A DNA stretch of 55,389 nt from Clostridiales bacterium (lineage in GTDB: Bacteria > Bacillota > Sulfobacillia > RBS10-35): assembly GCA_018729555.1 (NCBI GenBank), contig JAHHQG010000029.1, positions 1 through 55,389 on the forward strand. Direction: 5' to 3'. Position 1 is the first letter of the stretch. Each line of letters begins with the position of its first letter. Both the position numbers and the translations under genes were made by a program. This document shows, piece after piece, positions 8,261-18,406 of the stretch. Below the pieces are notes generated by a model, which did no database searches, had not been told where the DNA came from, and worked only from the letters and a program-made list of their open reading frames with translations.

Positions 8261-9259
8261 TTGCTGGATCTCGCCATCGTGGGCGCCGGCCCCAGCGGCC
8301 TTTCCGTTGGCCTGGCGGCCCAGAAAAAAGGGCTTTCCTATGTGATTTTCGACAAAGGGGGGGTGGTGGAGGGGCTGCGGAGGGTGCCCCTCCACATGAC
8401 CTTCAGCAGCACCGCCGATCGGCTGGAGCTGGAGGGGTTTCCCTTCCTCACCCATGGGCCCCGGCCTACCCGCCAGGAGATCCTGAACTATTACCGCACG
8501 GTGGCCGAGAGGGCCGGCCTGCAGCTGGCCCTCTACCGGAAGGTCCTGGCCATCCACCGGGAGGGAGAAGGCTTTCTTCTGAAGGTCAAAGGGACCCTCA
8601 GCGGGAAGGAAGAAGAGGCCCGCGCTCGCGGGGTGGTGGTGGCCACCGGCTATTTCGATCACCCCAGGTTCCTAGGGGTCCCGGGGGAAGATCTTCCCAA
8701 GGTGAGCCACTACTTCACCGAGGGCCATCCCTTCTTCGGCCTGGAGGTGGCGGTGGTGGGGGGCCAGAACTCCGCGGCGGAGGCAGCCCTGGAGCTCTTC
8801 CGGGCGGGGGCGCGGGTGACCCTCATCCATCGGGGTGAGGGTCTCTCCCCCAAGGTGAAACCTTGGGTTCGGCCCGATGTGGAGAGCCGCATCGAAAAGG
8901 GAGATATCCGGGCGTACTTTGGCACCCGGGTGAAGGCCATCGAGCCGGAACGGCTCCTTTTGGTCCAGGAGGGGAAGGAATTTTCCATCCCCAACGACTA
9001 CGTCTTTGCCTTGACGGGTTACTGGGCGGAGGCCCCCCTTCTCCAGGACCTGGGGGTGCCCCGGGATCCCCTGACGGGGATCCCGGCCCATGATCCCGAG
9101 ACCCTCGCCACCCCCATCCCGGGCGTCTACGTGGCGGGGGTGGTGGCGGCCGGGTACGATGCCAACAAGATTTTCATCGAGACCAGCCGCTATCATGGGG
9201 AAAAGATTGTGGCCCATTTCGTCAAGGAACGGGGAGGTTTGGCGTGGACGAGGATTTAA
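8261..9259 (+). CDS. ypdA: YpdA-type putative bacillithiol disulfide reductase
   Basis: FAD/NAD(P)H oxidoreductase of 332 residues, thioredoxin-reductase-like but lacking a C-x-x-C active site. Rossmann motif G-A-G-P-S-G (residues 8-13), a second V-V-G-G-Q-N-S-A-A-E-A-A (about 165), and the C-terminal G-V-Y-V-A-G-V-V-A-A-G-Y-D-A-N-K-I-F-I-E-T-S-R-Y-H, the signature of YpdA. In Bacilli this family is assigned to reduction of oxidised bacillithiol. TTG 8261 is used as start (GGAG upstream); pheS begins inside its last codons, so translation is probably coupled. Confidence 0.85.
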   Translation: MLDLAIVGAGPSGLSVGLAAQKKGLSYVIFDKGGVVEGLRRVPLHMTFSSTADRLELEGFPFLTHGPRPTRQEILNYYRTVAERAGLQLALYRKVLAIHREGEGFLLKVKGTLSGKEEEARARGVVVATGYFDHPRFLGVPGEDLPKVSHYFTEGHPFFGLEVAVVGGQNSAAEAALELFRAGARVTLIHRGEGLSPKVKPWVRPDVESRIEKGDIRAYFGTRVKAIEPERLLLVQEGKEFSIPNDYVFALTGYWAEAPLLQDLGVPRDPLTGIPAHDPETLATPIPGVYVAGVVAAGYDANKIFIETSRYHGEKIVAHFVKERGGLAWTRI

Positions 9260-10269
9260 CCCTTCTGGAAAAAGAAGCCCTTCAGGAAGTGGCGGCGGCG
9301 GAGACGGAAGAAGAGCTGGAAGACGTGAGGGTGCGCTGGCTGGGGAGGAAAGGCCGCCTGACGGGAGTCCTTCGGAGCCTGGCGGAGCTACCGGCGCCCC
9401 TGCGGAAGTCCATGGGGCAGAAGGCCAACGACCTGAAGCGCCTCCTAGAGGGGGAGCTGGAGCGGCGGCGCCAGGAAGTGAGGCGCCAGCGGGAGCGGGA
9501 GAAGATGGCCCGGGAAAGGGTGGATGTGACCCTTCCCGGGGTGCCCTTGCGGCTAGGGCATCGCCATCCCCTCCTCCTGGTCCTGGAGGAGATCGAGGCC
9601 ATCTTTCGGAGCATGGGGTTTGAAGTGGCCCACGGCCCCGAGGTGGAGACCGACCTCTACAACTTCGCCCTTTTGAACATCCCCGAGGGCCATCCCGCCC
9701 GGGACATGCAGGATACCTTTTACGTGGAAGACGGCCGCTGGCTCCTGCGCACCCAAACCTCCCCCGTCCAGGTGCGCTTCATGCAATCGCGGGCGCCGCA
9801 GCTCCCCGTGCGGATGATCGCCCCCGGGAGGGTCTACCGGCGGGACGACGACGCCACCCATTCCCCCATGTTCCACCAGGTGGAGGGCCTGGTGGTGGAC
9901 GAGGGGATCCACTTCGGGCACCTTCGCTGGACCCTCGAGGAATTTGCCCGCCGGATGCTGGGGGAGAAGACGAAGATCCGCCTACGGCCCTCGTACTTCC
10001 CCTTCACCGAGCCCAGCGCCGAGGTGGATGCCACCTGCTCCGTCTGCGGGGGGAAGGGTTGCGCCACCTGCAAGGGTACCGGCTGGCTGGAGATTTTGGG
10101 GGCGGGGATGGTCCACCCGGTGGTTCTCCAGAACGGCGGCTATGACCCCGAGAAGGTGTCGGGCTTTGCCTTTGGCCTGGGGGTGGAGCGGATCACCATG
10201 ATCAAGTACGGCATCGAGGATCTCCGCCTCTTCTTCCAAAACGATCCCCGCTTCGTGGGGCAATTTTAG
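9244..10269 (+). CDS. pheS: Phenylalanyl-tRNA synthetase alpha subunit
   Basis: Catalytic subunit of the alpha2-beta2 class II synthetase. Motif 2-like region G-R-V-Y-R-R-D-D-D-A-T-H-S-P-M-F-H-Q-V-E-G and motif 3 F-G-L-G-V-E-R-I-T-M are present; an N-terminal coiled coil (residues 1-90) binds tRNA. A Cys-rich insert C-S-V-C-G-G-K-G-C-A-T-C, found in many bacterial PheS proteins, lies at about residue 263. GTG 9244 follows GGGGAGG and overlaps ypdA by 16 bp. No T-box leader precedes it. pheT follows after 10 bp. Confidence 0.97.
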   Translation: MDEDLTLLEKEALQEVAAAETEEELEDVRVRWLGRKGRLTGVLRSLAELPAPLRKSMGQKANDLKRLLEGELERRRQEVRRQREREKMARERVDVTLPGVPLRLGHRHPLLLVLEEIEAIFRSMGFEVAHGPEVETDLYNFALLNIPEGHPARDMQDTFYVEDGRWLLRTQTSPVQVRFMQSRAPQLPVRMIAPGRVYRRDDDATHSPMFHQVEGLVVDEGIHFGHLRWTLEEFARRMLGEKTKIRLRPSYFPFTEPSAEVDATCSVCGGKGCATCKGTGWLEILGAGMVHPVVLQNGGYDPEKVSGFAFGLGVERITMIKYGIEDLRLFFQNDPRFVGQF

Positions 10270-10279
10270 GAGGGCTGCC

Positions 10280-12688
10280 ATGCGGGTATCCTTGCGCTGG
10301 CTGAAGGAGTTTGTCCCCATCGAGATGGAGCCGGAGGAGCTGGCGGAGGGTTTGAGCTCCATCGGCCTGGAGGTGGCGGCCATCCACCGCCCGTGGGAGA
10401 AGGCCCGGGGCCTCTGGGTGGGACGGGCCCTCTCCGTCCGGCGCCATGAGGGCGCCGACCGCCTCTTCGTCGTGGAGGTGGACTGGGGCCGGCCGGAGCC
10501 AGCCCAGGTGGTGACGGCGGCCACCAACGTGGTGGAGGGGATGCTGGTCCCTTATGCGCCCCCGGGGTCCCGCCTTCCCGACGGCCGGGAGCTCAAGGAA
10601 GCAGTCTTGAGGGGCGTCGCCTCCCAGGGGATGCTCCTTTCCGCCGATGAGGTGGCCCTGGGGACGGATCACGAGGGGATCATGGTCCTTTCTGCGGAAG
10701 AGGGATGGAAGCCCGGGGATCCCTTCGACCTGGAGTGGGATGATGCCATCCTGGAGCTGGAGCTCACCCCCAACTACCAGGTCCACGCCCAGAGCGTGGT
10801 GGGGGTGGCGCGGGAGGTGGCGGCCCTCTACCGCCTGCCCCTTAGGATCCCTCCCCTCCCGGAGCCCCGGGGTCCCAAGGAGCCTCCCGCCTCGGTTCCG
10901 AGGGTGGAGGTCTTCGTGGAAGATCCTGAAGGGGCGCCCCGGTACATCATCTGGTACGTGGAGGGGCTCCGGGTGGGTCCTTCCCCCCTCTGGATGCAAA
11001 GGCGCCTTTTGGCGGCGGGGATGCGGCCCATCTCCAACGTGGTGGATATCAGCAACTACCTCATGCTGGAGTGGGGCCAGCCCCTCCACATGTTCGATCT
11101 GGAAAGGGTCCGGGGCGGCCGCATCGGCGTTCGGAGCGCCCGGCAGGGGGAGGAGCTCATCACCCTGGACGGGCAGAAACGAAAGCTTCGCCCCGGCGAT
11201 ATGGTCATCGCCGACGGGGAAGGGCCCGTGGGCCTGGCAGGGATCATGGGGGGCGAGAATTCGGAAGTGCGCCCCGAGACCCGGGCGGTTCTTCTGGAAG
11301 CGGCCCAGTTTAACCCCGCCTGGATCCGGCGGACGGCCAGGCGTTTGGGGCTCGATACCGATGCCTCCCGCCGCTTCGGAAGGGGCATCGATCCCGTGGT
11401 CCTTCCGGAGGTGGCCCAACGGGCCGTGGCGTGGCTGCAGCACCTGGCGGGAGGGCGGCCGGGGGTGCTCTTGGGGGATGTGCAAAAGGAACCTTACCGG
11501 CCCCGCCGGTTGCCCTACCGGCCCCAGGCCATCGCCCGCTCCTTGGGCATGGATCTTCCGGAAAAGGAGATCCGGGACATCCTGGAGCGCCTCCACTTCA
11601 AGGTCCTGGAGGGGGAGGTGGAGGTGCCGCCTTTCCGCGGTGATGTGGAGCTCCCCGTAGACCTGGTGGAAGAAGTGGCCCGCCTCTACGGTTATAACGC
11701 CATCCCGCCGGCTCCCTTGAAGGGTGAACCGGCCCATCAGGACTTGGGGCCGGTGCGGCAGTGGGAACGGGTGCGGGAAGCCCTTCTCTCCGCCGGTCTC
11801 ATGGAAGCCGTCACCTACTCCTTCCACAGCCGCCGCCTCCTGGAGCGCCTCCGCCTCGAGGAAGGCGACCCCCGGCAAGGGGTCCTTCGCATCCGCAATC
11901 CCTTGAGCGACAGCCAGGAGATCCTGCGGCCCCTCCTCTGGCCTTCCCTGCTGGAGCTCCTTTCCCAAAACCAGCGAAAAGGCCTTCGGGGAGGGGGCTA
12001 CTTCGAGCGGGCGAGGGTCTATGGCATGGGCCCCGAGAAGGAGCCGGAAGAAAAGATGCACCTGGCTTTTGTGGCCCAGGGCGGCGAGGTCCCCGTCTCC
12101 TGGTGGGACCCCAAACCCCGGCCCTGGAGCTTCTTTCATGGAAAAGGCCTCTTCCAGGCTATCTGCCAGCGCCTCTACATCCCCTGGGAAAGGCTCCGGT
12201 CGCGAACGGAGCCCGGGGAGCCTTTCCTCCATCCCTTCCGGCAGCTGGCCTTTTACGACGGCGAAGAGCTGGTGGGCTGGGTCGGGGAGGTTCACCCGGA
12301 GGTCCTGGAGGCCTTTGATGTAGCGGGGCCGGTGGTGGCCGGGGAGTTTTCCTGGGAAAAACTCCTTTCCATGGCCCAGCCTACGCCAAGGCTTCGCTCC
12401 TTCTCCCGCTACCCTGCGGGGCGGCGGGATCTGGCGGTGTTGGTGCCTCCGGAGCTCAGCTATGAGGAGGTGCTCCGGACCATCCGGCGGGCGGGAGGGT
12501 CCCTCCTCACCCATGTGGAGCTTTTCGACGTCTACCAGCCCCATCCGGAGGACCCTTCCCGGAGCCTGGCCTTCCACCTCATCTACCAGGCCCTCGACCG
12601 CACCCTCACCGATGAGGAGGTGGCGGCCCAGCACGAGAAGGTGAGGCAGGCGCTGGCATCCCTGCCGGGAGTGGTCCTTCGCTCATGA
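10280..12688 (+). CDS. pheT: Phenylalanyl-tRNA synthetase beta subunit
   Basis: Full-length PheT (802 residues): N-terminal [16 protein letters not shown]-like tRNA-binding domain (about 40-150), B3/B4 editing domain with [17 protein letters not shown] (about 255-275), B5 domain, catalytic-like core and a C-terminal anticodon-binding FDX-ACB domain ending [13 protein letters not shown] 10280 follows AGGAGGG. Its stop overlaps the start of the ABC-F gene (ATGA). The long antisense frame over this gene is a GC shadow. Confidence 0.97.
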   Translation: MRVSLRWLKEFVPIEMEPEELAEGLSSIGLEVAAIHRPWEKARGLWVGRALSVRRHEGADRLFVVEVDWGRPEPAQVVTAATNVVEGMLVPYAPPGSRLPDGRELKEAVLRGVASQGMLLSADEVALGTDHEGIMVLSAEEGWKPGDPFDLEWDDAILELELTPNYQVHAQSVVGVAREVAALYRLPLRIPPLPEPRGPKEPPASVPRVEVFVEDPEGAPRYIIWYVEGLRVGPSPLWMQRRLLAAGMRPISNVVDISNYLMLEWGQPLHMFDLERVRGGRIGVRSARQGEELITLDGQKRKLRPGDMVIADGEGPVGLAGIMGGENSEVRPETRAVLLEAAQFNPAWIRRTARRLGLDTDASRRFGRGIDPVVLPEVAQRAVAWLQHLAGGRPGVLLGDVQKEPYRPRRLPYRPQAIARSLGMDLPEKEIRDILERLHFKVLEGEVEVPPFRGDVELPVDLVEEVARLYGYNAIPPAPLKGEPAHQDLGPVRQWERVREALLSAGLMEAVTYSFHSRRLLERLRLEEGDPRQGVLRIRNPLSDSQEILRPLLWPSLLELLSQNQRKGLRGGGYFERARVYGMGPEKEPEEKMHLAFVAQGGEVPVSWWDPKPRPWSFFHGKGLFQAICQRLYIPWERLRSRTEPGEPFLHPFRQLAFYDGEELVGWVGEVHPEVLEAFDVAGPVVAGEFSWEKLLSMAQPTPRLRSFSRYPAGRRDLAVLVPPELSYEEVLRTIRRAGGSLLTHVELFDVYQPHPEDPSRSLAFHLIYQALDRTLTDEEVAAQHEKVRQALASLPGVVLRS

Positions 12689-14604
12689 GCCTTTTGCAGG
12701 CGGAAGGTCTTCGCTTTTGGGCCGGCGGCCGCCCCCTCTTCGAGGATGTGTCCTTTCGCATCGAGAGGGGCGATCGCATCGGCCTCATCGGGCGGAACGG
12801 GAGCGGCAAGACCACCCTCTTGCGCCTCCTGGCGGGAGAACTCCCCCCCGATGGAGGGACGGTCCGGCGGGCCCGGGAGGTGCGGGTGGGATACCTGCGG
12901 CAGGAGGAGACCTGGCCGTCGGGCGTGACCGTCTGGGAAGCGGCCCGGGAGGGCCTCCGGGAACTGGAGGCCATGGAAAAAGAGCTGGAGGCTCTTTCCC
13001 GCGAGCTCCATCGGCCGGAAGTTCAGGAGGCCTATACCCGCTTGGAGGAGGCCTTTCGCCAAAAGGGCGGCTATGAGAAAGAGACCCGCTTTTTGAAAGT
13101 CCTTCGGGGCCTTGGCTTTGGGCCGGAAGACGAGGGAAAGGAAGCCCGGCACCTCTCGGGAGGGGAAAAGATCCGCCTCTCCCTGGTGCGCCTTCTCCTG
13201 GAAGACCCCGATCTTTTGCTCCTGGATGAGCCCACCAACCACCTGGACATCGCCGCCCTCACCTGGTTGGAAGGCTACCTCACCGCTTCCTACAAGGGAT
13301 CCCTCCTCTTTGCCTCCCACGACCGGGTCTTTCTGGACCGGGTGGCCAACCGCATCTTGGAGCTCCGGGATGGCCGGCTCCACCGCTACCGGGGCAATTA
13401 CACCGCCTATCGCCGGGAAAGGGAGCGGGAGGAGCGGGAAGAAGAGGCCCGGCGAAAGGCGGTGGAGGAGGAGCGAAAGCGGCTGGAGGCATTTATCCAG
13501 CGGTACCGGGCGGGGCAGCGGGCGCGGCAGGCCAAGAGCCGGGAAAAGCGCCTGGAGCGCCTGGAAGCGGTGGAGGCGATTCGGCGGGAAGGGAAGATGG
13601 GGCTTCGCTGGGAAGAGGTCCAGCGGAGCGGCCGGACGGTGCTCCGGTTCGAAAACCTGGGGGTGGCCCTGGGAGGGGTGTGGCTTTTTCGCGGTTTCAG
13701 CGGCGAAGTGATGCGGGGCGAAAGGGTGATCATCGCAGGGCCCAACGGATCGGGGAAGACCACCCTCCTCCGGATGCTCCACGGGGAAACCATCCCCGGG
13801 GAGCGGGAAGGGGAGATCCTCTGGGGTCCGGGCACCAAGGTGGCGTTTTTGCGCCAGGAAGAGGGTTTTGCCGACGAGGACCAAACCCTCCTGGATCTTG
13901 CCCTGGATCTGGGGGTGCCGACGGTGGAAGAAGCTCGGCGCCTTCTCGCTCGTTTTCTTTTCCGCGGGGAGGATGTGGAAAAGCCCATCCGGGTCCTTTC
14001 GGGCGGGGAACGCCAGAGGCTTCAGCTCCTCCGCATCCAGCTGGAAGGGGCCAACGTCCTTTTGCTGGATGAGCCTACCAACCATTTGGACCTTCCCTCC
14101 CGCGAAGAGCTGGAGGAGGCCCTGGAGGCCTTTCCCGGAACCCTTTTCCTCGTGACCCATGATCGCTCCCTCTTTCGCCTGGGAACGAGGCTCTGGGCCC
14201 TTGGGGTTGGCGGGAAGAAGGCGGTGGAGCTCCAAGAAGAGGATCTTCTCGGGGCGTATGAGGTCCTTTGGCAAGGGCAGGAGGAACGGCCGCGGGAAAG
14301 GGAACCCAAGGAGGAAAAGGGCCTCAGCAAGCATCAGCGGCAGCGCCTGGAGCGGGAGGTCCTGGCCCTGGAGGAGACCATCGAGGCGCTGGAGAAGGAA
14401 AAGGCCCTCTTAGAGGCGGAGCTGGCGAACCCCGAGGTCTATCGGGAAGGGGATCGGGCGAGGGAGCTGGCCCTTCGCCTCAAGGCTCTTCAGGAAGAGC
14501 TGGAGGAAGCTTACGGGCGGTGGAGCCAGAAGGCGGGGGCTCTCGAAGAGGAAATGGCCGGGCCTACAGCCAATGGGCATACGCAGGGGGCAAGAGACGG
14601 GTGA
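12685..14604 (+). CDS. ABC-F family ATPase (ribosome-associated)
   Basis: Soluble twin ATPase of 639 residues without membrane segments. Walker A motifs G-R-N-G-S-G-K-T (36-43) and G-P-N-G-S-G-K-T (about 352), signatures L-S-G-G-E, and Walker [12 protein letters not shown] twice; a charged linker (about 230-300) joins the domains and an Arg/Glu-rich coiled coil forms the C-terminus (about 530-625). ABC-F proteins act on the ribosomal E site. The layout resembles the Uup/YdiF/EttA group; no specific antibiotic resistance role can be inferred. Couples to pheT (ATGA) and to zapA (GTGA). Confidence 0.9.
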   Translation: MSLLQAEGLRFWAGGRPLFEDVSFRIERGDRIGLIGRNGSGKTTLLRLLAGELPPDGGTVRRAREVRVGYLRQEETWPSGVTVWEAAREGLRELEAMEKELEALSRELHRPEVQEAYTRLEEAFRQKGGYEKETRFLKVLRGLGFGPEDEGKEARHLSGGEKIRLSLVRLLLEDPDLLLLDEPTNHLDIAALTWLEGYLTASYKGSLLFASHDRVFLDRVANRILELRDGRLHRYRGNYTAYRREREREEREEEARRKAVEEERKRLEAFIQRYRAGQRARQAKSREKRLERLEAVEAIRREGKMGLRWEEVQRSGRTVLRFENLGVALGGVWLFRGFSGEVMRGERVIIAGPNGSGKTTLLRMLHGETIPGEREGEILWGPGTKVAFLRQEEGFADEDQTLLDLALDLGVPTVEEARRLLARFLFRGEDVEKPIRVLSGGERQRLQLLRIQLEGANVLLLDEPTNHLDLPSREELEEALEAFPGTLFLVTHDRSLFRLGTRLWALGVGGKKAVELQEEDLLGAYEVLWQGQEERPREREPKEEKGLSKHQRQRLEREVLALEETIEALEKEKALLEAELANPEVYREGDRARELALRLKALQEELEEAYGRWSQKAGALEEEMAGPTANGHTQGARDG

Positions 14605-14891
14605 CCACCCACCGGGTTCAGGTGACCATCTATCAGCAGGAATACACCCTGAAGGGAGAGGGGCCGGAAGAGCGCATCCGGCGCCTGGCCTCCATGGTGG
14701 ATCAGCGGATGTGGGAGCTGGCCCGGAGGTATCCCCAGGCGACGGCCCAGCAGCTGGCCATCCTGACGGCCCTCCACCTGGCCGAGGAGCTGGATAAGCT
14801 TTCTCAGGAACATGAGCGGGCCCTGGGCCTTCTGGAAAAAGCTTGGGCCCGCCAGGGTGAAGCAGGGAAGGGAAAGGGATCTGAAGCTTAA
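14601..14891 (+). CDS. zapA: Cell division protein ZapA-like
   Basis: A 96-residue protein: [16 protein letters not shown], then [15 protein letters not shown] and a long C-terminal helix, the ZapA fold (beta hairpin plus coiled coil) that cross-links FtsZ filaments. GTG 14601 overlaps the ABC-F stop in GTGA; the longer upstream frame is a shadow. Position between the pheT cluster and polX is the same as in Bacillus subtilis, which supports the assignment. Confidence 0.85.
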   Translation: MTTHRVQVTIYQQEYTLKGEGPEERIRRLASMVDQRMWELARRYPQATAQQLAILTALHLAEELDKLSQEHERALGLLEKAWARQGEAGKGKGSEA

Positions 14892-16557
14892 GGATTTGGT
14901 CCGGGCCCTTCGCACCTACGCCGATGGCTTTGCCCTTTTGGGGGATGAAGGGCGGGCCATGGGGTACCGCAGGGCGGCGGCCTCCCTGGAACGGTGGGGT
15001 CGCCTCCCGGGGGCGGAGGATCTGGGCGAGATTCCCGGCATCGGGCCGACCCTCGCCCAGGTTCTCTTTCACCTCCTGGAGGGGCGGGAGCCGGCGGTCG
15101 AAGGGGAACTCCGCCAAAAGATCCCTCCGGGCGTCTGGGAACTTTTGGAGCTACCGGGGGTGGGGCCTGGGACGGCCCGCACCCTCTGGACCCACGGGAT
15201 CGAAAGCCCGCGGCAGCTGGCGGAGGCCCCCTTGGAGAAGCTTTTGACCTTTCCGGGGCTGGGGGAGAAAAAGGCCCGGGCCCTCAAAGAAGCGGCCCTG
15301 GCCTATGTGGAGCGGCCTCCGGGCTTCCTTTTGGGAAGGGCCTGGCCGGCGGCCGAGGCCATCAAAGGGCTCTTTCAGAAGAAAGGCATCCTCCTCTGGG
15401 AAGCCGGTGCCCTCCGCCGCCGGGAACCTCTGCTGGAGGGGATGCTCCTGGTGGGGGTCCGCGGCGAGGAGGGGCTTCCCCAAGAAGGCCTGGCGGAACT
15501 TTCCCTTCGGGAGGAAGAGAGCCCCTTTGGCCTTCGGTGGAAAGGGGCCTTCCGGGAAATTCCGTTGGAGGTCCGGTGGGTAAGGAGAGAGAGCTTTGGC
15601 TGGGCCCTTTACCACTGGACTGATCCCGAGGGGGAAGGAAAACCCCTTCCTCCCCTTCCGGAGGGCTTTCCCCCGCCCCCTCGCGTCCTTCTTTCCGAGG
15701 AGGATCCCTTTGGCTTGGCGCCTTTGCCGGCGGAAGAAGCGGTGTTTGCCTTTCTAAAGAAGCCCTGGATTCCTCCGGAGCTCCGCCCCTTTCCCGAGCG
15801 CTTACGCGGTTCCCTGGTGACCCTTTCCTCCTGGCAAGGGGAGCTGCACGCCCACACCACCGAAAGCGACGGCACCGACAGCTTGGAAGCCATGGCCATG
15901 GGTGCGAAGGAGCGAGGGTACCGGTATCTCGCCATCACCGATCACTCGGCCCACCTCAAGGTGGCGAGGGGCCTGGATGAAACGAGGCTTTTGCGGCAGC
16001 GGGAAGCCATCGGGGAACTCCAGGGGACCTTGGGGGATCTGGTCCTCCTCCACGGGACGGAAGCCGACATCCTCCCTGACGGCACCCTGGATGTGCCCCC
16101 ATCCCTTTCCTTGGATTGGGTGGTGGCGTCCATCCACAGCCAGTTCCACCTTCCCCCTTCAGAGAACACGGCGAGGATCTTGCGGGCCCTTTCTACGGGA
16201 AAGGTGGATGTCCTAGGCCATCCCACCGGAAGGCTTTTAGGCCGGCGGCCTTCTTACGAAGCCGACTGGGAGAAGATCTTTCAAAAGGCCCGGGAGATGG
16301 GGGTGGCTATGGAGATCAATGCCAACCCCATGCGCCTGGATCTCCCGGCGTCCCTTGCCTTTCGCGCCCTACAGGAAGGCCTCCCCCTGGCCGTCAACAC
16401 CGACGCCCATAGCGTAGAAGATCTGGATCTTCGGATCTTTGGGGTATGGCAGGCCCGGCGGGCAGGTGCTCGCCCTGAGGATGTGGTGAATACCTGGAGC
16501 CTGGAGGCGATTCGGGAGTGGCGGGGGCAGCGGTGCCCAAGGAGGAACAAAGCCTAG
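14881..16557 (+). CDS. polX: PolX-family protein with intact PHP domain and apparently inactive polymerase domain (CTG start)
   Basis: 558 residues. HhH-rich N-terminal domain (1-150, with P-G-I-G-P-T and P-G-V-G-P-G), a family X nucleotidyltransferase-like region (150-310) and a C-terminal PHP domain. The usual G-S-x-R-R-x-x-E-x-x-x-D-I-D-x-L is replaced by A-G-A-L-R-R-R-E-P-L-L-E-G-M-L-L (176-190): both metal aspartates are gone, and the third (V-D-L-R) reads L-E-V-R (229-232). The PHP ligands are all present: HAH 323-325, TDH 353-355, E394, H419, H447, TDAH 507-510. This suggests a 3'-5' exonuclease or AP-endonuclease without polymerase activity. CTG 14881, 8 nt after GGAAGGG, aligns with the family start; GTG 14857 and TTG 14896 are alternatives. 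Confidence 0.85.
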   Translation: MKLKDLVRALRTYADGFALLGDEGRAMGYRRAAASLERWGRLPGAEDLGEIPGIGPTLAQVLFHLLEGREPAVEGELRQKIPPGVWELLELPGVGPGTARTLWTHGIESPRQLAEAPLEKLLTFPGLGEKKARALKEAALAYVERPPGFLLGRAWPAAEAIKGLFQKKGILLWEAGALRRREPLLEGMLLVGVRGEEGLPQEGLAELSLREEESPFGLRWKGAFREIPLEVRWVRRESFGWALYHWTDPEGEGKPLPPLPEGFPPPPRVLLSEEDPFGLAPLPAEEAVFAFLKKPWIPPELRPFPERLRGSLVTLSSWQGELHAHTTESDGTDSLEAMAMGAKERGYRYLAITDHSAHLKVARGLDETRLLRQREAIGELQGTLGDLVLLHGTEADILPDGTLDVPPSLSLDWVVASIHSQFHLPPSENTARILRALSTGKVDVLGHPTGRLLGRRPSYEADWEKIFQKAREMGVAMEINANPMRLDLPASLAFRALQEGLPLAVNTDAHSVEDLDLRIFGVWQARRAGARPEDVVNTWSLEAIREWRGQRCPRRNKA

Positions 16558-17394
16558 GCGATTGAGGGCGCCGGCTCACGGGGAAGCGGAGCCTCCCTCA
16601 GATCTGCCACCGCCGGGCGAGTTCCCGGTAGGCCACATAGCGGCGGTAAGGCTCCGCATCTTCATTTCGAAGAAAGCTGGCCAGAGGTAGCCATGTATGC
16701 GCCAAGCACGATCCCGATGAGGAGACCCTGCTCGGGCAGAGGCAAGGCTATGGTTTTCCCTCCGGTTCCGGGCAGGCCCGCGCCACCGACCCCATCAAGA
16801 CGGCGACTCACCAGAAACGACCCGGTACCAACGGTGAAGGAACCAAAGGGGCTGGCTTTCAGCCATGCCGTTCCGCAACTCATAGACAAGTATCCCAACG
16901 GGATACCGTCCCGGTTGCTTCCTGCTTCATCGGCGGGGTGCTCGTAGACCGGGTTTTCCCGTTCCGCCGCAGAGCCCGTCTCCACAGGCGTCACTTCCCG
17001 CGGAACTCGCGGTAGAGCAGCCTACACGCCGGCTGCCAGGGCGAACTTGAGACGTCGGCTCAAAGCAGCCTACCTTCACGATCCATACGCCTCGAAGCTT
17101 GACTTTCGCTCGAGGCGCGCCCGGAAGGTGCCCCAGCCGGCGTCTGGCTGAGTTTCATGGATATCTTTTACCCGAGAAGAAGACGAAGATCAATCATATT
17201 TTCAGCTGCTGGCAACCCATCATGCCTCCCATCATGTTGTACTGGACGCATGCCCCCGGTCGTCTTGCTAGCAGTTTTAGCTCATGCCATTTCAAACGGC
17301 AGTTTCGTTCCACATTGGGGATTTGGCGCTTGACGGGCGGGTGGAACCATCAGTCCCAGGGATGGTGACCGAGGGCTTCCCTCCAGCTCTGGCC
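16558..17394. other. Gene-free stretch with a decayed ORF and a less GC-rich patch
   Basis: No intact gene is seen between polX and the ylxY-like gene. Apart from the broken ORF at 16598-16990, the segment about 17155-17300 is markedly richer in A/T than its surroundings (for example AATCATATTTTCAGC near 17192). I could not find a tRNA, riboswitch or terminator here. Confidence 0.6.
16598..16990 (-). pseudogene. Broken minus-strand ORF, family not recognised
   Basis: Protein-like segments appear in different minus-strand frames: VGILVYELRNGMAESQPLWF and LHRWYRVVSGESPS (complement of about 16900-16795), and FLRNEDAEPYRRYVAYRELA followed by RRWQI and a stop (complement of 16675-16598). A third frame reads ENPVYEHPADEAGSNRDGIP upstream. 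The amino acid composition and the clean end suggest a former gene of at least 130 codons split by frameshifts. I do not recognise the family. Confidence 0.35.
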
Positions 17395-18378
17395 TCAAGG
17401 CCATTCCCCAGGGGGAGGTCCCTCGAGGCGCCTGGAGGAGAGGAGCTCCCCAAGGGGAAGGAGGGTGAGCCCCCGCTCTTTCCCCAGCCGGAGGATCTCC
17501 CTGGCGGCGGCGGCTGTTTTGGGGGTGGGGTGCATGAGGATGAGGACCCCGGGCTGAAGGCGCTTTTCCACCCGGGCCACCATGGCCTCGACGCTTAAGT
17601 CCATCCAGTCGGCGGTATCGGCGCTCCACAGTATGGTCTCGTGGCCCAGTTCCCGGGCGATGGTGACGATGGCCTCATTCACAATGCCCCGGTGGGTGCT
17701 GAACCAAACCGGCTTGACGCCCGTCGCCTTCTCGATGGCCTCATCGGCCATTTGGATGTCCTTCCGAATCTCATCGGTTGTGTAGGTTTCCCAGTCCCCG
17801 TCGCGGTAACCGTGGCTGGCGATCTCTTGGCCTGCGTCGCGGATGGAACGGGCCAGGTCGGGGTACCGTTCCACCCAGCGGCCCAAAAGAAACCAGGTGG
17901 CCGAGGCCTTCTCTTCCTGAAGGAGGGATAGAAGGTCGGGGATCCATTCATTGCCCCAGGCCACGTTGATGAGAAAGGCCATGGCCTCTTTCTCGGGGTT
18001 TCCCCGATAGATGGGGGCAGGGGGAAGGTCCCTTAGGGCTTTTTGGGGGGGCCAGGGGGAAAAGCGGTAGGCGAGGGATATTCCTTGCGGCGCCGAAAGG
18101 GCGTCCTTGAGGGTCATCTCCACGTCCAGGCGCCAGCCGTCGAGACCCGGGATGAGGCCTCCGGTCTCTGGGTCCACATAGGGTTCTTTGGGAGGCATGG
18201 CCAGGCGCGGAGCCATGACCTGAAGCTCAAGGCGCAGCTCGTCTTCCGTCATGCCCCCGATGGGCCGCCCCTCCAGGGTGACGCCGGGCGCCACCCGCGG
18301 GGGATGGGAACCGCAGGCGGTGGAAAGACAGGCGACGAAGAGAAGGAAAGGGATCCAGGGGATCGGGTGACGGCCCAT
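17395..18378 (-). CDS. YlxY-like polysaccharide deacetylase-family lipoprotein, probably non-catalytic
   Basis: A 327-residue protein with a lipoprotein signal (L-S-T-A-C, Cys22). Residues about 30-110 carry a small domain beginning V-A-P-G-V-T-L-E-G-R-P-I-G-G-M-T like the peptidoglycan-binding repeats of VanW/YoaR proteins. The rest is a NodB-type barrel, but motif 1 (T-F-D-D) reads F-L-I-N-V-A-W-G-N-E-W and the second His of H-x-x-x-H is replaced (A-S-H-G-Y-R-D-G-D), as in the YlxY subfamily of spore formers; W-S-A-D-T-A-D-W and I-L-M-H remain. It probably binds rather than deacetylates a cell-wall glycan. The next gene on the same strand is thiN, 28 bp upstream. Confidence 0.75.
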   Translation of the reverse strand: MGRHPIPWIPFLLFVACLSTACGSHPPRVAPGVTLEGRPIGGMTEDELRLELQVMAPRLAMPPKEPYVDPETGGLIPGLDGWRLDVEMTLKDALSAPQGISLAYRFSPWPPQKALRDLPPAPIYRGNPEKEAMAFLINVAWGNEWIPDLLSLLQEEKASATWFLLGRWVERYPDLARSIRDAGQEIASHGYRDGDWETYTTDEIRKDIQMADEAIEKATGVKPVWFSTHRGIVNEAIVTIARELGHETILWSADTADWMDLSVEAMVARVEKRLQPGVLILMHPTPKTAAAAREILRLGKERGLTLLPLGELLSSRRLEGPPPGEWP

Positions 18379-18406
18379 GCCGTCTTCTATGTAGGCGAAG
18401 GTCCCT

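Noticed and set aside
10202-12634. An 810-residue minus-strand open frame over pheT
   Set aside because: It mirrors pheT, is rich in Gly, Pro and His, and shows no domain. Similar long shadows over the ABC-F gene, acnA and tyrS were left out for the same reason.
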